Of a DNA stretch of 63,704 nt, positions 18,017 to 28,559 are shown one piece after another. A program made the position numbers and the translations under genes. Source of the DNA: Diphasiastrum complanatum (taxonomy: Eukaryota > Streptophyta > Lycopodiopsida > Lycopodiales > Lycopodiaceae). The notes beneath the pieces are model-generated. The model worked only from the letters and a program-made list of their open reading frames with translations. It was not told where the DNA came from and made no database searches. The DNA is taken from contig CM055106.1 in the NCBI GenBank assembly GCA_029204225.1, positions 2,870,146-2,933,849 on the forward strand, given 5' to 3'. Every line of letters begins with the position of its first letter. Positions within the stretch are counted from its first letter, which is position 1.

Positions 18017-18923
18017 GCGAGAGCCATGACAACATTCCAGCAAGGGAGGCTGAGACTTGGTTGGAGCTCGCCCTGAGTCGCAACCCGCACTCCCCTATAG
18101 TATTGGTGTGATTCGGCACCTCCCCTCATACCAAGCACTCTACCTAAGCTGGTAAAGCACATTTTTCTCTCTCTAGGATTTTCTCTTTCTAGAAAGTCAT
18201 TTTCTCTCTCTAGATTTTATTGATCCCCAGGCTTCCTTTAATCATGCCTAGATCGTGTGAGGTGATTGCACATCGATCTGAGCTCTCTGGACTCCGCTAG
18301 AACCGATCAAAGATTTTCAGCCATAGGAACTTGGCGTCGGCTGGATTCTGGTCACAGTGGCGCCGAGAGCAGCAGGGGCGCTGCTGGCGCCGGGGACATA
18401 GCTGGCGCCAATGGCGCCGGAAGTAAAGCTTGTAAAGGTAGCTTTACAACAGCGAGAGCCATGACAAGATTCCAACAAGGGAGGCTGAGACTTGGTTGGA
18501 GCTCGCCCTGAGTCGCAACCCGCACTCCCCTATAGTATTGGTGGGATTCGGCACCCCCCCTCATACCAGGCACTCTACCCAAGCTCTACCCAAGCTGGTA
18601 AAGCACATTTTTCTCTCTCTAGGATTTTCTCTTTCTAGAAAGTCATTTTACCTCTCTAGATTTTATTGATCCCTAGGCTTCCTTTAATCATGCCTAGATC
18701 GTGTGAGGTGATTGCACATCGATCTGAGCTCTCTGGACTTCGCTAGAACCGATCAAAGATTTTCAGCCATAGGAACTTGGCGCCGGCTAAATTCTGGTCA
18801 CAATGGCGCCGGAGTGGCGTCGATGCCGTTGGTGCCGGGAGCAGCAGGGGCACTGTTGGCGTCGGGGACAATGCTGGTGCCAGTGGCGCCGGAAGTAAAG
18901 CTTATGAAGATAGCTTTACAACA
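18017..18923. repeat. Direct tandem duplication of a ~435-470-bp GGCGCC-rich block
   Basis: First unit 18017-18451, second 18452-18923. Both begin GCGAGAGCCATGACAA, include TCTCTAGGATTTTCTCTTTC and ATCGATCTGAGCTCTCTGGA, and end in a cluster of TGGCGCC/GGCGCCGG motifs. Each unit closes with GTAAAGCT...AGCTTTAC, an 8-bp perfect inverted repeat in the first unit (18423-18430 with 18440-18447). The second unit is ~37 bases longer inside the GGCGCC cluster. Short Ala/Gly-rich frames here look like by-products of composition. Confidence 0.88.
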
Positions 18924-18929
18924 TAGGAT

Positions 18930-19468
18930 CTCTCATTGGAAAGCATTGAAGAGAGTGATGAGATATATTTAGGGAAGTTTAGATCACAATTTATGCCATG
19001 ATGGAAATGCTATCGTCCCACTCATCCTGCAAGGCTACTCCGACTCAGATTGGGGAGCTCCGGGTTCTGTTTCTATCTGGCAGTGAGACCGATTTTGTGG
19101 AATTCAATGAAGCAGAAATCAGTTGCGCTTTCTTCGACAGAGGCAGGGTACATCGCATGTCAAGCTTCAAAGGAAGTTGTATGGATCAGGTTATTACTTT
19201 ATGACTTACATCACACTCAGTTCAATGCTACCACCATTCTGTGTGACAACTTGAGCTGTATTTCACTGTCACTAAATCCCAGATTTCATGGCAAATCCAA
19301 GCACATAGAAATCCAGTATCATTCATTTGGGAGAAAGTGATCCTTCAATACTACTCCACAACAGAAATCGCCACAGACATCTTCACCAAAGTGCTTCCCA
19401 GGATCAAGCACCAGAAGTTCTTCAACATGCTGAACCTGATGAAGATACCAAGGCACCAACTGTGGCCT
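18930..19468 (+). pseudogene. Ty1/copia RNase H, 3' end of a plus-strand element
   Basis: Frames with several shifts read HWKALKRVMRYI, GYSDSDWGAP, SGFCFYLAVRPILWNSMKQK, SVALSSTEAGYIACQA, DNLSCISLSLNPRFHGKSKH and EIATDIFTKVLPR. This is the full order of the copia RNase H C-terminal half. RT and all upstream domains are missing. The GGCGCC block sits where they should be. A polypurine tract and LTR follow directly. Confidence 0.85.
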
Positions 19469-19478
19469 TATGGGGGAC
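19469..19478 (+). other. Polypurine tract of the plus-strand copia element
   Basis: TATGGGGGAC directly before TGTTGG, the classic copia order RNase H - PPT - 3' LTR. Expected primer site for plus-strand DNA synthesis. Confidence 0.75.
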
Positions 19479-20726
19479 TGTTGGAAATTAAGCCCACAGT
19501 TTTCTCCTTGGTGAATGACAAATTCTATTTCATGTTTCTTCCTACATATTTACTGATCATTGATCTAGGGTCAGGTGAAACCAACTTTGGTTCTACATCT
19601 GCTCATCTGATACTTGCAGGAATCACAGAACTTAGACAACCAATTTATTTGAAGAACGTCTACAACGGGCTTCCGGCTGATCTCCAGCAAAGGGTAATCA
19701 ATCTTGTTATAATTTCAAGTTTTAGATGTTAAGTTCAATTACTTGAAGTCATTGAAGACTTGGCCATCTTCAAGGACTTCCAAGAACTAGCATTTAGAAC
19801 AAGTCTGCAGAATTACACCAAGTGTCGCAACAATCTGCAGAATTACACTAAGTGTCGTAATAGTCTGCAGAAATATACTAAGTGTCGCCACAGTCTGCAA
19901 AAATGAACTATTTTTTCCATAGCTTCAACTTTTTCGCATTTCCCCAATATGCGACACTTTCGTAGTTCAAAAGTTTAACTGTTTTAAAGGCACCTTCGGC
20001 TTTTTCGCAAAATCTCGAAGAGAGAGAAAAATGCCGAAGGTCATCTATTTGTTAAGTTAAACTATTTCAAGAGAACCTTCGCCTTTTCCCAAGGGCACCT
20101 TCGCCTTTGACACATTGTTTGAGCATCCCAGTTACGCTGTCATTTGGTTGAAATTGCTATTCTATATTGTGCTTCAGTGTAATATAGTAGCAACTTGCTT
20201 TTATCTGTGTACAACGTAGGTGAATGCTTGTTGTGATTAAATGCACTTTCATTCCTGTTTGATCGTGCTTGTTTACTCACTCTGATCAGAACACGGACGT
20301 CTACGACTCCTCAGTTTCTGATCAGAAGATGGCTGTCTTTGACGCCTGAGGAACACACATTATCATATTGCTCTTCCATTTACTTCAGAACTATACTTCA
20401 TGATAAATATGATTTCAGTAGTACTACATACAAACCATCTCTAATCTCTTTGGTGGAAAGTACTCTAGTTTCAGAGTATGAATTAATTTTTTAAGATCCT
20501 GTTGGGCAATTAGAACTCTTAAGGCTGTGATTACTTTTAGCATAAGCTGTCTTTTAGACTGTTTTTAAATTTAGCAACTGGTTAGAACGAGAGAGCTGTT
20601 CCGCAATATTCCTGCTCTCTTCTCCGTTTGCGTTCTTCTATTTCCCTTGCCCCATCACTAACGCCCACTCACTCTTGTGGATCTAATTTGGATCCATTCT
20701 TGGTCCTCTTTATATGTATTTTCACA
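19479..20726 (+). mobile_element. Copia LTR of ~1.25 kb (or a 1.0-kb LTR followed by a separate 227-bp LTR)
   Basis: Starts TGTTGGAAATTAAG after a PPT and ends ...TTTTCACA directly before a perfect PBS. It contains 30-bp tandem units (AGTCTGCAGAATTACAC at 19802, 19832, 19862, 19892) and repeated CCTTCGCCTTT blocks. TGTTGGGCAATTAG at 20500 could start a second, short LTR (20500-20726). If so, the long LTR ends near 20499. Because PPT lies on one side and PBS on the other, the interval is either one LTR shared by two element ends or two abutting LTRs. Confidence 0.6.
19802..19900 (+). repeat. 30-bp tandem repeat in the LTR U3 region, ~3.3 copies
   Basis: Exact 30-base spacing of AGTCTGCAG at 19802, 19832 (AATCTGCAG), 19862 and 19892, each followed by AxTACACxAAGTGTCG. 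Such repeats in U3 often bind transcription factors; here that is inference only. Confidence 0.85.
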
Positions 20727-20738
20727 TGGTATCAGAGC
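20727..20738 (+). other. Primer-binding site (tRNA-iMet type), plus strand
   Basis: TGGTATCAGAGC exactly, immediately after the CA of the preceding LTR. Marks the 5' end of a plus-strand copia element running to the right. Confidence 0.85.
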
Positions 20739-21318
20739 CAAGTACAAGAGCATTAATGGCATTGATCTAAACTTACCCCAAATTAGCAAGTTTTTGGAAA
20801 CTAGCTAATCTTGAGGTAGCGAGTTTGAATGGATAGATAGAATCAATATTTTTGCAGCGGATCTTGTTGTGGACTGCAGGTGTAGTTTCAATACGTGTGG
20901 GGCCATACAGAACTAGTTCTGAACAATAAATTTCAGTTTGGTGCATTATATGCTTCATACATCCAAAACTAGTCATTTTTAGTGCATTTTTCAAGCTTTC
21001 TCTTGCATTGTTTCTATTCCATTGATTTGTTCTTGGTTTAGATCAATCATATAGCTGATTTAAAGCTTGATTCAAGTACAATAAAGCTGATTCTTTGATG
21101 TTTTGAGTGTGCATTGAAGTTGAGAGAGAAATATTGCCAAAAACCATAGATTAAGGAGTGATTTTGCAAGTGTGAGATTGAAATCTATTAATCCATCATT
21201 CTATATTTGTTCAAAGAGTGATAGGGTGAGGTCTATAAGCTTTCAATTGCTAGAAGACATCTTAGGCTCAGATCTCCAAGAGAAACCATATAAGTTTCAA
21301 GTGCTTTTTCACTAAAAA
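20739..21318 (+). other. Leader of the plus-strand copia element; no ORF recognised
   Basis: AT-rich, without recognisable coding motif. A 73-codon minus frame here has no domain signature. Confidence 0.5.
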
Positions 21319-22140
21319 TGACGTCAATGGGTGGTTTTTTGCTTGAAGCCAATGAAAGGCTCACATCCACTAATTATGCTACTTGGAAAGTTAGAATGGA
21401 GTCTTTGTTAGTACTTCATGATCTTTAGAATGGAGTCTTTGTTATTCCTTGATGTGGAAGAAGAACCTCAAGGTGGTCAAGAACTAGTAAAGTGCAAGAA
21501 GAGATTTCGATTGGCATTACATTGCTTAAAGATGAATGTAAGTAATGACCTATTGAAAGAAATCTCATCTTGTAACTCATTCAAAGAGGCATGGGTTCAC
21601 TAAAATTTATTTATGAATCCAAAAATACTTCAAGAATACTCATGCTAAAAAATCAGATACTTCAAAGCATGAAGGGAAGTAATGAAAGTGGCCAAGATTA
21701 TGTTCTTAGGATCAAATCTTTGAATAGAGAGTTATCTTCTATAGGTGGTAAGATTCAAGACAATGAGTTCAAATTATTTTGAATGGATTAGGAAATGAAT
21801 ATTCTAATCTAGTTCAAACTTTTGCTATTCAAGATCTACTTCCTACTATGGAAAAGCTTCATAGTGTGCTTGTATTTGAGGAGAGTAGAATGATTCGTAT
21901 CAAGAATGAATTGGTTCCTTATCTTTGAATGATGGTGATGAAAAAGCTCACTTTTCTTTTAAAGGCAAGAAGAAGAAGTTTCCAACTAAGAAGACCCAAG
22001 ACATGGAGGTCGAGAGAAAGGATGGAGCATAAAGCTCCAAAGGCAAGAGCAAGAAGGACAAGAAGAAGCTAAAGTGTTTCTTTTGTGGTAAGAAATGACA
22101 CTTTGCATCCAAGTGTTACAAGAAGAAGAATGCCCAAGTG
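21319..22140 (+). pseudogene. Ty1/copia gag, broken
   Basis: Begins at ATG 21319 with the same N-terminal pattern as the minus-strand gag (GGFLLEANERLTS, TWKVRMESLL). It continues in pieces: FRLALHCLKMNVSNDLLKEI, then FIYESKNTSRILMLKNQILQ and DYVLRIKSLN. An 18-base duplication (AGAATGGAGTCTTTGTTA, twice near 21393 and 21426) and stops break the frame. The zinc knuckle near 22074-22115 has a TGA in place of the codon before its His (CFFCGKK-stop-HFASKC). It is followed not by copia protease but by gypsy RT from ~22205. Confidence 0.82.
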
Positions 22141-22204
22141 TATAATATTGGGGGACAAATTATCACACACGTTATGAGAACATCGCCTGTAATTTTAATG
22201 CGAG

Positions 22205-23140
22205 GAAGCTACATAAGGAGCATCACCAATTCATACTAAATTGTTCATGGAATATAATGATGTGTTTGCATATTCAATGGAAGGTCTTAAAGGCATAATC
22301 AAAAAGTATGGTCAACACCGTATTGACCTAAATGAAGGAGCAATTCCAATAAGACAAAGACAATACTGGTTGAATCCAAAATATTATTTGCTAGTAAAAG
22401 ACGAATTGGATAAGTATCTAGAGGTGGGTATAATTTATCCCGTCCGCAACAATGAATGGATTTCACTCATTAACATTGTACCAAAGAAGAAGACTAGAAA
22501 AATATGTGTTTGTCAAGACTATCAAAAGCTAAATGCCGCAACTCAGAAGGATCATCAACCACTTCCATTTACCGATATAATACTCGACCAAGTTGTAGGT
22601 CATGCACGATACAGTTTCCTTGATGGATTCTCTGGATACAATCAAGTATCGATATCAGAAGAATATTAATCCAAGGCTACTTTCACAACAGATTGGGGCA
22701 TTTGTGCATACCGACAAATGTCGTCAATGCACCCACAACATTCCAAAGAATAACGACGATATTTTTTCAAGATTATCTAAGAGTATTTATTGAGATATTC
22801 ATTGATGAATTTTGTGTCTACAGTTCAAAAGATAGTCATATTTCAAAACTATGAAACACATGCAGCATTGCAGAGAAACGTCACTTTGTCTGCATCCCAA
22901 AAATTGTTATTTTGGCATGCCGGAAGGTGTACTTCTAGGCCACAAAATATTAAAAAGAGGCATCGAAGACGATAAAGACAAAGTGGAGATCATTCAAAAC
23001 TTTAAGAAACCAACTAACTTACAAGAACTCCGCAGATTTCTTGGACATGTCGAATATTATAGAAGGTTTATTCAAGATCATGCATCTTTAGCATTGCAAC
23101 TTACACAACTATTGAACGATCATTCGACCTATTGAAGCAA
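22205..23140 (+). pseudogene. Ty3/gypsy reverse transcriptase remnant (element P2)
   Basis: The ORF at 22241-22669 holds DVFAYSMEGLKGI, HRIDLNEGAIPIRQRQYWL, VGIIYPVRNNEWIS, VPKKKTRKICVCQDYQKLN and RYSFLDGFSGYNQVSI, the fingers and first half of the palm. The catalytic box region (~22740-22840) is shattered by frameshifts. The thumb is legible again at 22915-23135 (GVLLGHKILKRGIED, LQELRRFLGHVEYYRRFIQ). No gypsy gag or protease precedes it. Confidence 0.83.
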
Positions 23141-23515
23141 AAACTCATTGACTCCCCAATCTTACGTCCTCCTGGTTGGATAAAAACCTTTCATGTTTAT
23201 GTGGATGGCTCTCCATTCGAAAGAAGGATTATCCCACATATTATGCAGGGTGTCAATTGAGCACGTCAGAAAATTATTCGGCCACAGAACGTGAAGCACT
23301 AGGGTTGGTTTTTACAGTTAAAAAGTTTTGACATTATTTATTGGGCTCTCCTTTTATCTTTCATGTCAAGCATTACGTGCTTAAACATCTGGTAAATAAG
23401 CCAGATCTTTCAGGCCAAATAGCATGATGGGTGCTGATGCTTCAAGAGGTCGATTACCAAGTTGAGGTACGTCAAGGGAAGTACCACAGTAATGTCATCT
23501 AGAAATTCATTAGAT
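23141..23515 (+). pseudogene. Ty3/gypsy P2 RNase H remnant
   Basis: Combining frames: KTFHVYVDGSPF (first acidic residue in the VDGS position), GCQLSTSENYSATEREALG, HYLLGSPFIFHV, LKHLVNKPDLSGQIA, VLMLQEVDYQVEVRQGKYH. Stops replace the Arg before HYLL and the codon before WVLM. No single frame spans the domain. Confidence 0.75.
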
Positions 23516-23639
23516 GTTGAAATTTTTGATTATTTGAAAAATCAGAATTACCCCATTGGGTATGATCTAGAATAGAGAATGGTCTTCCAATACAAGGTTG
23601 GACTGTACATGATAAGGAACAATGTACTATATAAATTGG

Positions 23640-24758
23640 GAGTAGATGAAGGAACTTTGACATTGTCTTGAACAAACAAATATCCAAAAAGTCATTCGAG
23701 CCCGACACTTGAAAGATGTTGGTGGTCATATTTATGCCGTTGTAAATACTGTTAAGAAGATATTGAATGCTAAATATTGGTGGTTGTCGATGTATAAAGA
23801 TGTTGTAGCTTTTATAAAAACATGTGATCCATGTCAATGAGTCAAGAAGCCCACATCTTCAATGCACTGGCCGCTTACGTCGATTCTTCCACTTGCACCA
23901 TCTGAAAAATGGGGCATCGACTTTGTCAGACCAATCAAGCCAGTCACCCAATATACAAGGCGAAGCTATATTTTTATAGCAACTGACTATGTTACAAAGA
24001 TGGTCGAAGTAGAAGCCACTAAGAGAAATGATGCTAAAATGGTTGCAGAGTTTTTGTTTCGAAACATCATCACCAGATATGGTTGTCCTTTAGAGCTTGT
24101 AAGTGACAAATGGACTCATTTTCTTAATAATATGATTCAGCTGTTAACAAATCACTTATGATTAAGCATCACAAACAACTCCATGTGGCCCTAAAGCTAA
24201 CGGGCTGATTGAGAGAGTGAATGAGATATTATGTAAAATCCTAAACAAGATCACGACAACTCATGCATCAGATTGGGACAGAAACTTCCATCTATTCTAT
24301 GGGCCTATCGCAATGCTGAAAAAGAGACCAAGAAATAGACACCTTTCTAATTGGTATACAACATGCACCCAATACTCTCTATCGAATTCGAAATACCAAC
24401 TTATCGTGTACAAGTCGAATCACGATCTGACGAAAACTCTAGTTTGAAGGAGTTATTATCGATTGCAAAGCTCGAAGAACAACGTAACCAAGCTCTAGTT
24501 GACACGAAGAAAATACAGACGCAACGAAAGAAAAACTTTGATAATTTGATAAAGCCAGTTCTTCTTCAGGAAGGAGACTATGCTATGATGTACGATTATC
24601 GACATATCAAATTTTCAGACAAATTGCATACACGATGGATGGAACCGTACAAAGTTTTTGAAGTTTTCGACAAAGGATCCATTCAACTATCTGATCTACA
24701 AGGAAATTTGTTGCCAAGTAGAGTCAATGGCTCCCGAATTAAGAAGTACTATTTGTAA
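23640..24758 (+). pseudogene. Ty3/gypsy P2 integrase, broken but nearly complete
   Basis: HHCC finger pieces (RARHLKDVGGHI, then TCDPCQ followed by a stop), the first catalytic Asp in EKWGIDFV, FIATDYVTKMVEVE, the second Asp in LELVSDKWTHFLN, the Glu in NGLIERVNEIL (other frame). The C-terminal domain in the ORF at 24351-24758 has LLQEGDYAMMYDYRHIKF, LHTRWMEPYKVFEVFDKGS and RVNGSRIKKYYL. All three catalytic residues are present but lie in different frames. The stop after KKYYL is the natural end of this integrase type. Confidence 0.82.
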
Positions 24759-25193
24759 AAAAAAAATTATTTGCTTATCGATCATTCGTTTGACTTGTTT
24801 GTTTATTTAATTGTGTTTAAAATATTTATTGAATTATTTTTTTTATTTTTTGAACATTCAAGATTATTGAAGAATATTCCATAGCATCGAATAGTCAACA
24901 AATTGATTCTATCTTACTTTGAGAGATTTGATGTAGGATTTGTTAGTTAATGCATGACGATGGAAGCCTTTGGTAAGGACACGTGTCATCATGAAACCTC
25001 GTGCCACTTTTATTACTTACTTTTCCGTTTGTTCTCTATTTACACCATTTACCTTGTCATTTTTACTTTACCACATCCGCACTCTTGCTTGTTTTTGCGT
25101 CATCATTTTGCATTCCTATGATTTTGTGTTTTAATGTGATCAATTTGCTTTATGCATACTTTCTATCATAAATCAAAGCGAGATCCTCCAGTG
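24759..25193. other. AT-rich spacer after P2 integrase; nothing recognised
   Basis: Poly-A and T-rich runs immediately after the integrase stop. No ORF above ~40 codons with recognisable content. Confidence 0.5.
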
Positions 25194-26239
25194 ATGGCTT
25201 CTAACATCGCTGCGCTCGCTAACATCAACCGAAAAGTACGCAGCAAGATGAATATTGAATAGTTTTAGCAGTTAGCTGATCAATGCCATTTGGGCTTCAT
25301 GCTGATGATTGATCCTTTGATCGTCCTTATTGAAGTCAGCAACGAATTTGTCAGAGGCATTACAGCTGTTACGGACACTTCTATCCAAGTGTAGGCTAGA
25401 CATGTTCAGATGAATCTCACCGAAGCTACCTTTCCTATCATGCTCTAGCTGCCTTATCACGATTGTGTAGTGCCTCTTGCATTGACCCAAGATGATATTG
25501 ATGAAACCAGCTTATTTCATGGAAGTTTTTTCATTTAGAACTAGGGGTACAATATTTCCATGATCAACGATATCATGTTTATAAATTTTGTAAATATTGC
25601 CACCATATCCTTTTTGGAACAAATGCTGATGCAACCATTTCAGTTACAAATATTGGTTATCTGTTGGTTGCCATTAAAGGTGAGTAGATTAATTTTGGGA
25701 GCATAGCTTTCTAAGCTTTTTACCATTCCATGAAAAATGGAAAATATGCAGCGTTTGTGGCACATATTTCATATTTTTGCCGACATTATAGTATACTAAT
25801 GACAAGTGAGCTGAACTGGAAGGAAGATGATCAACCCTTGCTGCTCCACCACAAGTTGATTTTTTCAGTATGGTTATTGAGGTCCCTAAAGATGCACCTC
25901 CATAAGTACAGAAGGAAGCTGGACCGAGTTAGTTGTCAGAAGGACTCTCTGTTGCACGCTTCAAATTCTACCGATGATGCTATTGTTGCTGAGACCCACG
26001 ATGAGGAGATGCTGGATGTCGATGCCAATGAAGCTGATAAATTTCAAATTGAGCCAGTACAACCTAAAGCCCCCCAGTTGACCACCAATGTTGTTGAAGA
26101 GGATGTGACACCGACCGCCGACGAAGAAGACACCACACCGAAAGATTTGACACCAGAGCTAGAATCATCGGCTTGGTTTGTAGCGTTATCTAATTACTTA
26201 ATCTGGTTGTCTGCTCTTCGCAAATTATTATTAGTCTAG
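25194..26239 (+). pseudogene. Decayed ORF downstream of gypsy P2 integrase, function unknown
   Basis: From ATG 25194 the frame reads MASNIAALANINRKVRSKMN, then after stops QLADQCHLGFMLMIDPLIVL and FVRGITAV. A later frame (25730-26239, 169 codons) ends in an acidic, Thr/Glu/Asp-rich tail (DEEMLDVDANEADKF, EEDVTPTADEEDTTPKDL). Position after integrase suggests an additional 3' ORF of the gypsy element, as in G2, but I see no clear sequence match and do not recognise the protein. Confidence 0.4.
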
Positions 26240-26573
26240 TTGTTCGCGACTAATTCACGACTATTATTAGTCTAGTTCTTCGCGAATTATTCGTGACTAA
26301 TAATTTGTCTAGCTGTTTGCGACAAATTATCTTTCTGATGTTTTTTTATGCTTAATGTTTGGCTACGTAATCAGATAGAATGTAATTTCTATCACTAATG
26401 TTCTATTTGAGTCTGATAGACGTAGTCATGCTTGAGGAAAGAGTGAGATAGCTTATGCCGCTGCACACAAACAATTTTTGTTCGAGTTCGTTTCTTTTTT
26501 GAGTTTCGAGTTTGCTTCTTTTCGTGTTCGTTTCTTTTTTGAGTTATCTTTCTTCACACCCCTCTTTCCAACA
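26190..26573 (+). mobile_element. Truncated 5' LTR (last ~385 bp) of copia element C3
   Basis: Matches 30674-31074 by eye over its whole length (CTAATTACTTAATCTGG ... TCTTTCCAACA), with perhaps 85-90% identity. Only the 3' third of the LTR remains, and what follows is mid-gag rather than a PBS, so the 5' part of C3 has been lost. Confidence 0.7.
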
Positions 26574-26589
26574 AGATTTTTTGAGCTAA

Positions 26590-27475
26590 TTTCTGTAGCC
26601 TGATAAGTCAACCAATTCAAGAACCTGCTGAAGCAAATGGTCGTTGTCGGATCTGTCATAGACGATCAAGACGCAGTGATGCAACTGCTTACAAGCTTGC
26701 CAAGCTCATACGACAGCTGGGTGATGATCATCATGACACATCCAGAGCTAACTCTTTCAAGAGTCATTACAATGTTGTTGCAAGAAGACATGCGGAGAAA
26801 CGAAGCCTTCGGTTCCTCAACTGATTCTCACGCTTTGTACACCAACCATATCTCGACTAAGCAGAAGAAGAAGAAAGGCCCGAAGCAATCAAATCAAGAC
26901 CAGAAACCAGCACAACACAAAGAACAGTTGAATCCGCAAACAAAGAAGAAGCTGTTCTACAAATACTGCAAGAGAAATAACCACAAGATTCAAGACTGTC
27001 AGATACTACAAGCAAAGAACAATAGCAAGGGACAATCGAATCAAGTGGCCAATGCAACTACAGAAGCTCCACAACCCATTCAAGAAGCAGATCATGATGC
27101 CTTCATGACCAACCATCAAGGAGCATCCAACGACAGTTCTTGGTTCCTAGATTCCGGTGCCACTCAGCATATGACCAGCCTCATTGGCTGTCTTGAGTCC
27201 TATACACCATACAGTACCAACAAATACGTTCACCTTGGTGATAAAAGCACCCAAGCTATTAAAGATGAAGGTACTGTGAGATTGAGCTTTGCAAATGATC
27301 AATCTAAGCTTCTTTCTAAAGTCCTATATGTACCCAATTTATCTACGAATCTGCTCTTTGTAAGCAGAATCACAGATCTAGGACATAAAGTAGAATTCGA
27401 ATGTGATCAGTACAATGTAGTTGATAGGAGGCAAGATCCTAGCACTCGGAAAGAGGCATGTATACTTGTATAGAT
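26590..27475 (+). pseudogene. Copia C3 gag C-terminal half and protease start
   Basis: Frame 26637-27473 reads AVMQLLTSLPSSYDSWVMI, then ELTLSRVITMLLQEDMRRNE (gag UBN2 end), a basic QKKKKGPK linker and a zinc knuckle whose first Cys is replaced by Tyr (YKYCKRNNHKIQDC). It continues with the protease active site SSWFLDSGATQHMTS and LSKVLYVPNLSTNLL. The gag N-terminus is missing. It stops just after the protease. Confidence 0.85.
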
Positions 27476-27479
27476 CAAG

Positions 27480-28470
27480 TCATTGTTTTTCTGCCTCTAG
27501 TCAGGCACTCAGTACTTCTATTCAAGCAAATAAAAGTTTACTTTGACATTATAGACTTGGTCACTTGAATCATGCTGTTGTACAACAAATGTCTAAACAT
27601 TCTATTGTTCTTGATCTAGACTATCCTACTAATAAAGTCAAGTTACCTATCTGTCAAGACTGTTTAGTTGGTAAACAGACTAGGAAACCATTTAGATCAA
27701 GCCATCAACATACTACTAGAAGATTGTTAGACGTTGTGCATTCATACATTTGTGGCCCGATGAAGAATCCTTCTCTGAAGGATGCAAAGAATTTTATAAC
27801 TTTTATTGATGAATTTTTCAGAAGGACTATGATGTACTTTATCAAGAAGATATCAGAAGCTTTCAATTGCTTCAGAATATTCAAGGAGCATGCAGAAAAA
27901 GAGACTGGAAGGACGATCAAGGCCTTGAGGTCTGACAATGGTGGAGAGTACATCTCTATTAAATTTAAGGAATACTGCCAGAGCTAGGACATCGAGCAGC
28001 AATTCATCACTCCTTATAGTCCTCAGTCTAATGGCTTAGCCGAGAGGAAGAACTGTACTCTGGTTGAATCAGCTAAATGTATGCTAGTGCATGCATCGCT
28101 GCCCAAGAGCTTATGGGCCAAAGTTGTCTCCACTGCAGCTTACGTCCAAAACAGATGTTTGACCAAGGCCCTCTCAAGCAAAACACCCCATGAGGTGTGG
28201 ACAGGCTCTAAGCCTTCTGTGAAGAACCTACGAGTGTTCGGATGCGTTGAGTACGCGCAGATCCCAAAAGACACAAGGAAGTAATTTGATTTCCAAGGTA
28301 TCAAGACCATCCTGATTGGGTATACTTTATTTTGATAACACATACAAGCTATATGATCCCGATACCCAACAAATCTTGTACAGCCGGGATATAGTATTTA
28401 TCGAGGATCAGTTCGTTGACATCAAAGGCAAAGACATTGCTCCAGGATAATCTTTATCACCTGCCATTGA
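27480..28470 (+). pseudogene. Copia C3 integrase, catalytic Asp lost
   Basis: Pre-integrase finger RLGHLNHAVV ... LPICQDCLVGKQTRKPF. The core begins DVVHSYICGPM, where the first catalytic Asp is Tyr. It continues with ITFIDEFFRRTMMYF, LRSDNGGEYI (second Asp), an in-frame TAG near 27986, then SPQSNGLAERKN with the catalytic Glu and VQNRCLTKALSSKTPHEVWTG. The C-terminal part (VFGCVEYAQIP, then shifted frames) decays by ~28470. Confidence 0.85.
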
Positions 28471-28559
28471 CATGACTATCTGAGCTTTAGACTCAAGCAT
28501 GTCCATTGTCGACCCACTATTTGATAGTGAATCAGACGAAGACGTTGCTGCTACCCAGC

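Larger units (their letters stand above)
1..20693. repeat. Left copy of a 43-kb-period terminal direct repeat
   Basis: Base-by-base reading shows this interval again at 43008-63704. The offset is 43007 at the first base, 42999 from about 0.86 to 17.4 kb, 43000 to about 61.7 kb and 43011 at the end. Long open frames, for example the 555-codon RT frame and the 311-codon unknown frame, are identical in both copies. Indels concentrate in the first 0.86 kb here, where this copy has a net 8 extra bases. The interval starts inside exon 2 of the EG45-like gene and ends inside an LTR, so neither boundary is a natural gene or element end. Confidence 0.97.

Noticed and set aside
18266-18582. Ala/Gly-rich frames over the GGCGCC cluster
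   Set aside because: High-GC repeat composition; broken in the second unit and by small indels in the right copy.
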